A stretch of 22,897 nucleotides of DNA from Apostichopus parvimensis (Eukaryota > Echinodermata > Holothuroidea > Aspidochirotida > Stichopodidae), in contig KN888682.1 in assembly GCA_000934455.1 (NCBI GenBank), positions 18,751-41,647 of the forward strand. The letters run 5' to 3'. The stretch's first letter is position 1. Each line of letters opens with the position of its first letter. A program made the translations under genes and the position numbers. The notes beneath the pieces are model-generated. The model saw only the letters and a list, made by a program, of their open reading frames with translations. It ran no database searches and had not been told where the DNA came from. This document shows positions 1-8,873 of the stretch, one piece after another.

Positions 1-142
1 CTGGACTCTACCATAGGGCTAATTGAGATGGAAATATGGGTAACTCCAGTACATTACAATGATAAAGCAGTATACAAGCAAACCATTAGAACTCAGCTCT
101 ATCTTTTGTCTAATTGTTCTGTTATGCCTAAGTGAAGCCTAC
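1..142. other. left flank, no gene seen
   Basis: Unique-looking AT-rich sequence left of the transposon insertion. No open frame, splice-flanked exon or repeat stands out. If the divergent exon at 1317-1238 is real, this would be intron of that gene. Confidence 0.4.
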
Positions 143-150
143 ATTACCTG
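143..150. repeat. target site duplication, left copy
   Basis: ATTACCTG lies directly outside the left GGG terminus of the 151-1008 element and is repeated exactly at 1009-1016. An 8-bp duplication fits hAT, Merlin or P-type elements. The base before each copy is also C, so a 9-bp reading is possible. Confidence 0.75.
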
Positions 151-220
151 GGGACAAACTAAAACGAATGACAGCGAATGACCGAATGACAATTGACTTT
201 GTACAGGGTTAATTATCATT

Positions 221-290
221 CGCGAATGACAGCGAATGACAGCGAATGACAGCGAATGACAGCGAATGACAGCGAATGACAACGAATGAC
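221..290. repeat. 10-bp minisatellite (AGCGAATGAC)n
   Basis: Seven consecutive 10-bp units read GCGAATGAC with slight changes in the first and last. Related copies lie at 165-190, and a degraded unit follows at 291-300. The array sits inside the left subterminal part of the transposon and amplifies part of its own terminal repeat. On the minus strand it reads as a CHSLSFAVIR-type peptide, which is an artefact of the repeat. Confidence 0.9.
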
Positions 291-591
291 AATGAAGGAC
301 GGTGATGAGAAGAAATAGAATGATTAACGGAGTGGAATAAATGCGGTTATTGGTTTTCTGCGCAAAAATGATGAGGAAAATCGCATGGTACATGGTTGCA
401 GGGTTTTGGTGTAATTTATGGATAGAAACCACAGGGAAAGTTTTTGTGTGAGAATGCCCTTGAGTGTTGTGCTTTTGACATTTACCTCTGTAGATTTATA
501 TAGAAAGATGCCCCCCTCCTTCCCTACGCCACTGTTACAGAGTAGCTCCATAACTGGCGCAAATTTTCTCCTTTTCCAGTCCCTTTTGCGA

Positions 592-606
592 CCCCCCCCC
601 CCCCCC
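592..606. repeat. poly-C run (15 C)
   Basis: Uninterrupted C run inside the transposon, followed after CTAGAAAAA by a T run. It is likely length-polymorphic and error-prone in sequencing. Confidence 0.9.
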
Positions 607-812
607 TAGAAAAATTTTTTTTTTTCTTCTTCATAGAAATGTCCAATATAAGGACTCTTCCTGACATTTTAGCCGTTTCAAGATAATAGTATTGTTAGTT
701 TCTAACAATCATCGGAAAATGATGTTAAATTTACTTTTTAAAATCAGACTTACAATTTCGCTTACTTACTATCAGGTGCGTTTGTATCTTGTCCGTACTA
801 TACTAGATCTGT

Positions 813-850
813 AAGCCACGCACTTCGCGTCCACTCGGTTTGCGTGGCTT
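813..850. repeat. 10-bp perfect stem hairpin inside transposon
   Basis: AAGCCACGCA (813-822) and TGCGTGGCTT (841-850) are exact reverse complements separated by 18 nt. The arms are GC-rich within an AT-rich element. The role is unknown; it could be an internal structural motif of the transposon or an old foldback. Confidence 0.7.
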
Positions 851-1008
851 TAATATACCCACGAAGTCTGAACTGTGATATCCGGCTGAAGCAAATGTCT
901 GTGCTGTCATCCACTGTCATTCGTTTTAGTCAACGCAATTTTTCAGTGTGTACAACATATTGTCATTCGTTATGTGTAACGCAATTGTCATTCGTTTTAG
1001 TAACACCC

Positions 1009-1016
1009 ATTACCTG
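1009..1016. repeat. target site duplication, right copy
   Basis: Exact second copy of ATTACCTG directly after the CCC right terminus of the transposon. Confidence 0.75.
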
Positions 1017-1237
1017 TAAGTAACTGTGCAAAGTTTGCTATGTTAGCTCATATTCTTAGCCTGGGGATATAACTTGGGCTGAGGCTAACATCCTACCACT
1101 GGACCAGCCTGGGCCCAAACTCGGTTTCCAGAAACAATTAAGACTATTGAGTGTTGTTAGTCATAAATGTACAGGAAGAAGATCTAGCCTACCATAGCCT
1201 AGGCTCCTAAGTTAGAGTCTTACGTTAGCTTGCTAAC
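1017..1237. other. upstream unique sequence, no gene seen
   Basis: AT-rich stretch between the transposon and the candidate divergent exon. It contains inverted ATGTTAGC/GCTAACAT and TTAGCCT/AGGCTAA segments around 1040-1091, and on the minus strand a tRNA A-box-like stretch. None forms a complete RNA gene. Confidence 0.4.
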
Positions 1238-1317
1238 CTGTCTACTTGACTAGCTGTGACTTCCGCTAGACTATAAACAGCTGGCTTATCTTGATCCTGA
1301 TCCATTTTTGCCGACAT
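1238..1317 (-). CDS. candidate first coding exon of a divergent gene (partial)
   Basis: On the minus strand an ATG at 1317-1315 has A at -3 (ACAATGT). It opens 26 codons plus two bases before a possible donor, CAG|GTTAGC, at 1238/1237; without splicing the frame stops a few codons later. The peptide starts MSAKMDQDQDK and contains VYSLAEV. The Y-x-L-x-E-V pattern after a short acidic leader resembles the start of cytochrome b5-like domains. That is only a resemblance, because the diagnostic HPGG heme-binding exon was not found in 1-1237. The next exon would have to lie beyond the left edge or be too short to see. Start-to-start distance to MRPS30 is about 590 bp, which suits a head-to-head pair. 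It could equally be a chance open frame. Confidence 0.27.
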
Positions 1318-1904
1318 TGTTTTGAGAAATTATAATTTCAGATTGTGCTTATTGCCACGTCTTTCTTTCACCTGCATCCAGCCGAGTGTTCGGTTCTGTT
1401 TTAAAAAACAAAATTTTATGAGGGTGGCCACAAAGGTAGGCTTCACATAACTAGTAAATTATTGCATTTTAGCCATTGCATTGCTATATTTACCGATCTT
1501 GCAAATACTAAAATATGAATTCCATTACTAGAGAACATCTTAAAAAAATTCACAAACATATTTTCGAAACTTTTGTCTTACAGATTCTCAAGGATGGTGC
1601 TAAATGTAGAAAATAAAAAGCTAAACTGGTTACCCGTTACGGACCCTCGCCAACATCAGGTGACAAAACAGCTGATCTAAATATATTGCCAAGAGCAAAA
1701 TAGTGACATAGTGACACCTAGTATTTATTAATAAATTTGATAATAAAGAATATATATGAACAAATTTCCTATAATTATAGCTTTTATACGTTTAACTTGA
1801 AAAAATATGTTACTTTTCAAAGGACAAAGCTGTTGTTAAAAATATTTGTAAATGGTTCGGCCTACCTTAAGCTTAGCGTTCGCTGTAACGCTCGCTGTAA
1901 CAAA
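1318..1904. promoter_or_regulatory. upstream region and 5' UTR of MRPS30, possibly bidirectional promoter
   Basis: This interval should contain the MRPS30 transcription start. No canonical TATA box at a convincing distance is evident, as is usual for housekeeping genes. Just before the ATG, TCGCTGTAAC is tandemly repeated (1880-1889 and 1892-1901). The reading frame stays open upstream of the ATG to about 1737, but that part is AT-rich, begins without an ATG and does not look like protein, so it is treated as untranslated. Confidence 0.45.
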
Positions 1905-2612
1905 ATGGCCGCCTCCATGAGCATACGGTGTGTTAGACATCTCTCCACATTTCCTCTGCTAAATGCGCGACCAGGATATCCACCGAGCTTGAGAAATGTG
2001 GAGGTTATACTGCCTCGTGTTCCGCGAATTACTGAAGGAAATGAACCTCAATACCCACCTGTAAAACCGTCGATGACCTCAGGATCAAAAGCAGCGAAAC
2101 AGGCAAGACGTGCTCTTTGGATCGACAACGTAAGAAGCAGCGACACACCAGTGGAGATGATTTACTTGCTGAACAAACGGCAAAGGTGGCAAGAAGTTAT
2201 TAAACCATACTCCCTTCAGTCAGGCTATGGACATTTCTTCCGGGACGTCACGAAAACAGCTGTGGTTGATGAATTACCTGAAAACATCCAAACACTAGCA
2301 GAATCAGGCCAGGTTAAAACTGAAGTAGAGGTCTTGACAGAAAGGGTTATTGAGTTGTTGACCGTTGAATCTTTTTCAATCAGAAGAAAGAAGCAACACC
2401 GAATTATAGAACATCAAGAAAGATCCCAGAGTTTAGCCCAGAATATTCTTAATCTGCTGATTTCTCATCTTGGAAACAGATTTTCTCATCTAACTGATGC
2501 TGTTGTTGATGGAAGATGTCAAATAAAGTCATTTTGGGAGAGAGGTGAAAGGCGAATGCAATTCACTGGAGAGCCAGTCTGCTCCATACGTGCTAAGGAA
2601 CCACTAGGATTG
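1905..2612 (+). CDS. MRPS30: MRPS30 coding exon 1 (codons 1-236)
   Basis: Contains the predicted mitochondrial targeting segment (residues 1 to about 30), the conserved YPP/SMT/SKAA region and a charged helical middle part with a SIRRKKQHR run (158-166). The exon ends at TTG|GTAGGA, phase 0. The open frame runs on to a TAA at 2646-2648, but that extension is intron: the family match stops at about KEPLGL and continues in the next exon. Confidence 0.85.
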
Positions 2613-5600
2613 GTAGGAAAAGAATTGTTTAATTTACTTATCTCATAAGCCATGAAACCATTGAACTTTTACACTTATAATTGCACAATTTTAGCTGCAT
2701 GCTAAAAAATGCAAGTGTTTGAAATATTAAGCATCTACTGACTAAAGTCAAGGTCCCACTGGCTTTTATCCTGACTTACACTCAGCACACCTCAGTTACT
2801 GTGTAAGCTACTGTAAGCTTATGATGAGCAGGGATGGTAGATCATCACATTATTAATTCCAGATTATCATGAATGACTGTCCAAATGATGTCCAAAAATG
2901 CTAAACTGTAATCAGGACAAATAATGTGACCACTGATGGTTCCAGAGGCTTTTCTGGGAATGGTCAAATGTGTTGCAAAGCCCCCAAAATGTTTATATGA
3001 AAATGATGACACTGCATGCGTATAATTCATCATTACTCTGAAAAAAAGGGCACTGCACATAATTTGGCAGAAACTTACAAGTTTCATCCATAAACATATT
3101 GTAGGCACACTAGAAGTGCAAAAAAAAGCCCCTCTCCCGCAAAAGGCAAATATGAAAATAAGAAAAATTTGAGTTTTGAGGCCTGAACTTGGTCAGTGCA
3201 GTGCGAGTTAGTAACTTTGTTTGGAAATGAGTCTTGATAAATCAGGCTAATTTTAGCGTCTACTTATGTCTTGAGCATAGGTATCACTGTAATGTACTGG
3301 GTCAAAAGGATTACATTGAGCACTGAGAGAGCTTTGGACTGTTGTTAATGTTTAGTTTCCTTTCCAGATTTGATTAGGTAGTGTCAGTGGTCAGATTACA
3401 GTAGTAAAGCATAAGATGTTAGCCTTTTTATTACACAAAGAACCAAAGTATTTGCAATATCTTATGTTAAACAGACGATCAAACCTTTGGTGGTAGTTTT
3501 ACACAACGATTAAATTATTTTGGGTCATCTTCTGTTATCTGGCAACGATTAGTCAAGTTCTCGGTTTGTGTTTAAAAACTTTGTTTGTCAATCTTTCATT
3601 GATATTTCTTTCTTTCCTTTTAGTTTGCACAAACAACCGATGAAGTATGCAATGGAGATGTAGAAGGATGGCCATATAATCCAAAGGAAATTGGAATTTT
3701 CCAGAATCACCTCAATTCTGTATGCTTTCCAGGTCAGTGGCTTTCTGTAAATTTGTTATTATTTTTGGTAGATAAGGTACAGTACTTCAAGTATAGTAAA
3801 GACCTCATAAAGCAGGAATGAAAATTAATGAAAAAAAATTACCCAAAGGGGGCACATTGTTATCTTTAGATAGCTTTGAGGCCACCCAGGAGGTGAAGGC
3901 ACCCACCCCATTCTTCATGAGTGCAGCCATTGTTAACACAGAGGTTACTTCAAACCATTCTAAGAACAGAACCAAACTTCATTAGCCAATTTGCAATTTT
4001 GTGCCACTCTGGAGCAACTCACAGTTAGTCAGGAGCTATTTCTAATTGCTAAATTGTAACATGTACTAACATCTTTACCCATCTTTTCAATACCCTTGTT
4101 GACAGGTTGCGATAGCATAGAAATTTACTCCTTCCATTTGTCTACGTATATATTCAACTTTGTGGGGAATGGTTTTGAGCCCTGGACATTAACAAATTGA
4201 AAACTCATTATTAGATTAAATGCAAAATTCTGCTGGAACTTTGGAAAATATTAACATTTAGAAGGAGTCCAACTAATCTTCTTTCATGCAGATCATATCT
4301 CTACTGTAGTCTTTACTGACTTGTTTTTCTTGTTATTTAAGTATGCTATTTTTCATAATTTCTATCAGGATTCAAGTATCAGCCCGGCCATCTGTTCCCA
4401 CATACTCAGATCTACGGTGTTAATTTTGATCTGGACAGGGCAGAGCGGCATAATATCTATCAAGAAATGCAGGACAACTTTGGGCTTATGGCAGGATATG
4501 CCTGGATCAATGCTTTGGCAATGTATCAGGGTGAGTATTCCAAAAAGAGCTACTGTGGGGAAAGAAAAGAAAAGGAAAAAAAAAACACTTTATTGGTGAG
4601 AGATACCCCATTTTGTTCTGCACCTAGCTGGATTTAATACTCAATGATATATTCATATACTTTCTGCAGGTTTAGAATATTTACTCTGTGATAACCCTTA
4701 TTATGGGTGTTAATACCCCCCCTTTTTTTTATTGAGAATGTTATTTTTTCAGTAGTCTGTGATGCCACACTGGGGTTAGACAATAGTTTCTATTTGTGGT
4801 TTCCTGTTGAATGCTGCATTATGCATTCTATAACGGCAGTCTGAGTATTTCTATGGTACTAATGTATACTAAATAACTACACAATCATGACGATGAACTT
4901 GTTTCGCCCAAATTTTGACCCATTGGCAGAGATCGAGCTAAGGAAAAACTAAGCATGGGCTTGTCCTGTCTCTGTTTATGTTTCTTGTTCAAGACATTAC
5001 TCGAATGCTTGCGTGAGAAGATAGCTTGACCATTCCGATCCATAACAGAACATTAGGTTCTTTTCCGAGCTATGTATTTTACGCAATACTTATGCCAAAC
5101 ACTATTATATGAAAGTCTGTGGCAGATTTCACTACTGCAGGTCTCTCACTCCCACTCAGTACTGAGTCCAGCACAAGACTGTTCTCTGTGCATCTTTCCT
5201 GAATATGGCTGTCTCCATTACCATTTTGTAGTATTGGTTTGTAATGGAATGTACACTGTTTTTCATAACAGTAGAGAAAGTGTGCATTAGTGTCATAGTG
5301 GGCAAAAGACTCTCATTAATATTTAAATCCTTGCAGCATGCTACATATTCAGTATCTACAATTATGAATGGATGGATATTTGTTCTGGACAGTCTTTTTT
5401 TATCATTTTTGAAACTTTTATCCCGTTAAAATATCCCTTTACTCCTTAAATATATTCAAGTATCCATGTCATGAACAATTGTACATGTGACTCCGATACC
5501 TCAAATCCTCATGCAAACATTATTTAATCGAATTATCCAACAATTTTAAACCAACATTGAAATAAATTATTATCATTCTCTGCAGGTTACTGCTGGTTCC

Positions 5601-5845
5601 ATGATATTCCTCGTCCAATCACAGCACAGGTCATATACACGGATGGAAACAGATTTTCTTTTTACTGCTACCAGGCAAACACTCTAGATTTATCGGAGAA
5701 TAGCAGCCCATGGAATAATGTCTGCTTCCAGAAGACGTCTCTCCCAATGTTTACAGATGTCAAAGATGGAAAAGTCAGAGACTTTAATGTTGAAGCTTTG
5801 AAATTGTTGGTCGCTTTCTTAATCAATTCTCCCGAAAGACACTGA
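1905..5845 (+). CDS. MRPS30: mitochondrial ribosomal protein MRPS30/mL65, four coding exons
   Basis: The gene encodes a metazoan-specific protein of the mitochondrial ribosome, historically named S30 or PDCD9 but located in the large subunit as mL65. Joining 1905-2612, 3624-3732, 4369-4530 and 5586-5845 gives 1239 nt, 412 codons plus a stop; human MRPS30 is about 439 residues. The ATG at 1905 was chosen for its context (AAAATGG) and because a presequence-like N-terminus follows: arginine-rich and free of acidic residues until about residue 33. Family matches as I remember them include YPPVKPSMTSGSKAAK (50-65; human has YPP..SMT..SKAA), FWERGE, INALAMYQG (319-327; human AQAMYQG) and YTDGNRFSFYCYQANTL (human TDGKYFSFFCYQLNTL). 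The protein is structural rather than catalytic. No frameshift or missing segment is visible. Alignment was from memory, not a search. Confidence 0.92.
2613..3623 (+). other. MRPS30 intron 1
   Basis: 1011-bp GT-AG intron with donor GTAGGA and acceptor TTTCCTTTTAG preceded by a clear pyrimidine tract. No gene, element or clear repeat is visible inside. A minus-strand open frame at 3108-2845 has no recognisable domain. Confidence 0.8.
3624..3732 (+). CDS. MRPS30: MRPS30 coding exon 2
   Basis: 109 nt encoding residues 237-272 plus the first base of codon 273. It contains GIFQNHL, which lines up with the LFKRQYENH region of human MRPS30. It is flanked by a pyrimidine-rich TTTTAG acceptor and a near-consensus CAG|GTCAGT donor, so the intron phase is 1. 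Confidence 0.85.
3733..4368 (+). other. MRPS30 intron 2
   Basis: 636-bp phase-1 intron, donor GTCAGT and acceptor TCTATCAG. The sequence is AT-rich and nothing further is identified inside. Confidence 0.8.
4369..4530 (+). CDS. MRPS30: MRPS30 coding exon 3
   Basis: 162 nt encoding the end of codon 273 through the first base of codon 327. It carries the most conserved part of the protein, ending INALAMYQG, with the preceding HTQIYG segment matching human HTQFH. Both introns around it are phase 1, so exon skipping would keep the frame. The donor is a strong CAGG|GTGAGT. Confidence 0.88.
4531..5585 (+). other. MRPS30 intron 3
   Basis: 1055-bp phase-1 intron with donor GTGAGT and acceptor TCTCTGCAG. 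It contains short open frames (for example 5072-5290) without any domain, and a T-rich run near 4720. No element is identified. Confidence 0.8.
5586..5845 (+). CDS. MRPS30: MRPS30 coding exon 4 and stop
   Basis: 260 nt encoding residues 328-412 and TGA at 5843-5845. It includes QVIYTDGNRFSFYCYQANTL and NVCFQKTSLPMF, which correspond to the human ITDGKYFSFFCYQLNTL and NICWGTQSKPLY stretches. It ends in the family-typical LLVAFLINSPE (human IVHFLLNRPKE). Confidence 0.9.
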
Positions 5846-6284
5846 AAGATTCTGTCAACATAGAATACAGTTTCATCGAGTTGTAATGGATTTATAGTTT
5901 CTGTTGACAGCGAATTTCATGACAAGATGTGAAATGCCGGAACTGTGGTTTGCATATTGACATCCTCGAAAGACCTGCTTTTCGACAAGATTTAGTAAAT
6001 AGTGTTCTAGTTTCAGTTGAATATAATTGTGTGAGACCAAAAAATGTGCTTGAACTGGGCTTATCGAAAGTAAAGTTAAATCATCAACGTAAATCAGAAT
6101 AAGAAGTTTAATATGCAAGAAAGAGACAGTTTTAGCTAGAATGTGAGTTACAACTATTGTCTTCAGGAATACAACATAAGGACAGAAGTGGAGCATAGAA
6201 AGTTTAACTAACTTATACTTTCCACCCATAAGTTGTTTCTGATGGATTTGTTGTTGTTGTGCCAGACAGAATCCCCAGAGTTTG

Positions 6285-6323
6285 TTTGTATATCATGTGG
6301 TAGAGGTTCACACCCCATGTTCA
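6285..6323. repeat. direct repeat copy 1 in 3' UTR
   Basis: 39 bp starting TTTGTATATCATGT and ending CCCATGTTCA. It matches 6442-6480 at 35 of 39 positions, with an exact offset of 157 bp. Confidence 0.75.
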
Positions 6324-6441
6324 CTTGATAGAGTCTAGAGGGTAAGATGAGGATATTCAGGAAACTGATGATGACAAGATACAGGTTATTGGTGATCAAG
6401 TTTTCTTCTCAGAGGTGTAAGTTAGTAAGAAGCCACAGTTT

Positions 6442-6480
6442 TTTGTATATCATGTCGTAGATGTGCACATCCCATGTTCA
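6442..6480. repeat. direct repeat copy 2 in 3' UTR
   Basis: Second copy of the 39-bp repeat (four substitutions). It is followed by ACACCTGAGGAAGGAAGGG and then the AATAAA cluster, an arrangement that resembles the 3' tail of some retroelements. That link is speculative. Confidence 0.7.
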
Positions 6481-6543
6481 ACACCTGAGGAAGGAAGGGA
6501 ATTTGAAACAAATTTCTTTTCATTGTTTGACAATTTCCGTTGG

Positions 6544-6579
6544 AATAAAAGTCTCAATAAATTTACAACAATAAATAAA
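6544..6579 (+). terminator. poly(A) signal cluster
   Basis: Four AATAAA hexamers occur at 6544, 6556, 6570 and 6574, followed within 20-50 bp by a T/GT-rich segment (TTATTGTATTTTGTGT). This is the standard layout of a cleavage and polyadenylation site and is the best candidate for the MRPS30 transcript end. Confidence 0.65.
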
Positions 6580-6600
6580 AGGAAAACGACACTGTTATTG

Positions 6601-8279
6601 TATTTTGTGTACAATGTTTCTTTATCATATAACTGCACGTCAGTGGTCTACTAGTCTTGAAAACAAATGTCAACACCTAGCATTGGGTTTCAGGGTTTCA
6701 TGACAAAGATAACTAGCCTAATTTACGTACAAGAATCGGGACTAAATTACTGTTTTATTCAAATTTTTCGGCTAAATAATCACCTCACAGACCAAATCAA
6801 GTTTACAACAATAATAATAAGAAAATACAAGCGAGACTTATCTAGGCATTTTAAGATAAAAGAAATATCTTATATTCTTCCAAATTTTTTCTTAGAAAGA
6901 AGAAGGTCCGGAAAAAAAACTGTTATTCTCAAAGCCAATCTTTAATTCTTTCGGAAAATATCAAAAATTGTGAGGCCAGTTTTGGACTAGGGGAGTCGGA
7001 GTGACAAATCTAGCCGTGAATCGCATACATATTTTTAGCAATAAATTAATTACGATTGTTCAAGGCTAAATAATCATAAGGCAACGGGTAAAACATTGAA
7101 ATACTTAGAACAGGAATGTCATACTTTCCTATGATTATAAAGGTTTTTGGTTTGTGATTTAAGTCCAGTTCGATCACAATTTCAAACCCCTAACAGTTGT
7201 ATACAATCCGAGTGACACAAAGTCTTAAATTGCAACAGAGATTATGTTAATTCGATGCGGAGGGAAAAACAGATTAAATAGCCTAACAAAACAAAACATG
7301 GCAACACCACAGTTATCTACCTGAAGGAAAAGTACCTTTCACCCCTTAAATGAAATCATTCGGCAAGAAAAACAGTAGTTACTAGGAACAAATGCGATAA
7401 AAAGATATTCCTTTTTCTGAAAATTGATTGTTTAGTAACGATGGTCGAACGTTTATGCAACTTAAGGTAAAAAACACATACTCTCATAACGTTTTCATGA
7501 ATTTAAATTTGCTGATATTTGATTCCTTTTTATTGTGTCATCTGCTCTAACCAATGTTTCTCTGGCTCTCATAAAATGATTATTTTAGAACCCTGACCTA
7601 GAGAAAGAATACGGATGAGTCACTGTATTTCCATATGGCATTGTAATAGAGTCGCAAGTGGGTATAATGGGGTCATAAATGAAGTGCGTGACATCAAAGC
7701 GTTTCGTCCATAATCTACCGCAAAAACAAACTTATTGTTTGACTTTATGCACATAAAACATTCCAGCACTCATGCAGGGCTAAAGTATGCATGGTTTTAT
7801 AGACCTTAAAATTAAGTACTTTCGTTCTTTTCATTTATTTTCTATATAAAGGTGAAGTGTGTGCTTTACGATGGACAACAAAAGCATATATATGGAAGCT
7901 GAAGGTGATTGGTACCAATAAATAAACATTTACAGGTAATAGATAAACATTGGGAGGCACACAAAATTTGCAGTATATAATTAAAAATTAAAATTGACGT
8001 TGTGTACAGAAGATTACAAGAATTAAATTAAAATGCTAATAGTTTTAGATAGTTTGTTTCGTTGCTGGGATACAAGACACTGACCTTTATTCCTTTCTAA
8101 CATTGAATGAGTGCATTGTGCATCCAATAATCCGTAACTGTCAGATACGACGAACCTGGGCAATTGTTTTAATTTCCTTACAAACTTAAAATAGTTATAT
8201 CACTTTGGGAACGTGCACAACGCAAGCAAGGTATTTTAAATGAGTGTCAGTTGCAGGAGGAGGAAGATTGGGGGAGGGA
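6601..8279. other. intergenic, no gene seen
   Basis: AT-rich intergenic DNA. The longest open frame (6667-6945, 92 codons) has lysine/isoleucine-rich composition expected of AT-rich DNA and no motif. GGCTAAATAATCA occurs twice (6769, 7062), which is within chance. Confidence 0.5.
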
Positions 8280-8290
8280 GGGGGGGGGGG
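8280..8290. repeat. poly-G run (11 G) in G-rich block
   Basis: An 11-base G run follows GGGGGAGGGAG and lies in a purine-rich block from about 8254. Consecutive G tracts could form a G-quadruplex on the + strand. Confidence 0.85.
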
Positions 8291-8548
8291 TGAGAAGAGA
8301 CGTGCCCCAAATCGGGGACACTAATGAATTTCTTCATCCTCCCCATATCGGTTTGCCAAGAGTCCTTAATGGAGGGTCCGAAATGAACGTTCGACTTTTC
8401 TATTGGTGGCTTTCTTGTTTTATTAATAATCTGCATCCTCACACAAACAATTAAAAGTTCCCGCACACTACCTGGGCGATGCCAAATTTGCATTACGCAT
8501 TCACAGTTATTTGAAGGCCTTCTGCATGGCTCCGCGAAAATAAAAACC

Positions 8549-8611
8549 CCAATGCGCCGCATTTTACCAATCTCCGATAATTACTGGAGATTGGAAAATG
8601 CGGCGCATTGG
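8549..8611. repeat. near-perfect long hairpin (26-bp stem)
   Basis: The left arm (8549-8575) and right arm (8586-8611) are reverse complements over 26 bp, with a single extra A at 8566 in the left arm and a 10-nt loop. The stem contains the GC-rich core AATGCGCCGCATTTT. This is far above what composition predicts. It could be a recent foldback or palindromic insertion, or a small-RNA precursor; no flanking target duplication was found. Confidence 0.9.
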
Positions 8612-8760
8612 CCTTAATGCCCACCAGCAACAGACCAAGGATGGCATGCAGACTCCATTGTCAGTTACAAATACAATGTCCCACATCAAGAAATAGGCGC
8701 CCATGACAATGTTTGTTGTGATCAGAGATCGCTTATGGGGCTACCGACAGGGGCCACGGA

Positions 8761-8873
8761 AGAGGATTCATTATGTGGAGGGGAGGATACAGACTTCAAG
8801 GGCATCGGAACGTGTGATTTGAGGGAGATAACCGAGAAGTTGCATTAAAACGTTCCCATAAAATGAATCCTCT
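8761..8873. repeat. 12-bp inverted repeat, 89-bp spacer
   Basis: AGAGGATTCATT (8761-8772) and AATGAATCCTCT (8862-8873) are exact reverse complements, and an inner GGAACGT/ACGTTCC pair lies between them. It could be a very small foldback element. No target duplication is evident. Confidence 0.5.

Larger units (their letters stand above)
151..1008. mobile_element. non-autonomous DNA transposon with TIRs, 8-bp TSD
   Basis: The left end (151-173) and the reverse complement of the right end (986-1008) are both 23 bp long. Each starts GGG, differs over the next four bases, and then shares ACTAAAACGAATGACA exactly (19 of 23 identical). Both ends are flanked by ATTACCTG. The same ACTAAAACGAATGACA core recurs in inverted form near 914-930, and CGAATGACA copies fill the left subterminal zone, as is usual for transposase-binding subterminal repeats. 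The 858-bp body holds no transposase; its short open frames come from the repeats or cross a poly-C run. The 8-bp duplication suggests a hAT, Merlin or P-like family mobilised in trans; the superfamily cannot be settled from the ends alone. Confidence 0.8.
5846..6600 (+). other. MRPS30 3' UTR (inferred)
   Basis: Sequence between the stop codon and the poly(A) signal cluster. It contains a diverged 39-bp direct repeat and no coding signal. The minus-strand frame at 6229-5873 has no recognised domain. The 3' end is inferred from AATAAA signals followed by a GT-rich stretch near 6593-6620. Confidence 0.6.

Noticed and set aside
139-432. Minus-strand open frame with CHSLSFAVIR repeats
   Set aside because: It is a translation of the 10-bp minisatellite in the transposon.
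1063-1106. Minus-strand tRNA-like segment (TGGTCCAGTGGTAGG resembling an A box, AAGTTATATCCCC resembling a B box)
   Set aside because: The boxes are too close together, the anticodon and acceptor stems do not pair, and the B box is degenerate. At most a decayed tRNA-derived SINE head.
1737-1904. Upstream in-frame extension of MRPS30 exon 1
   Set aside because: It starts without an ATG, is AT-rich and not protein-like. The ATG at 1905 has a better context and a presequence-like N-terminus.
5427-5440. AATATCCCTTT in MRPS30 intron 3, resembling the AAGGGATATT transposon end
   Set aside because: Only 11 bases match and no partner end or wider similarity is present.
6667-6945. 92-codon plus-strand open frame
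   Set aside because: Lys/Ile/Asn-rich composition typical of AT-rich DNA, with no domain or splice context.
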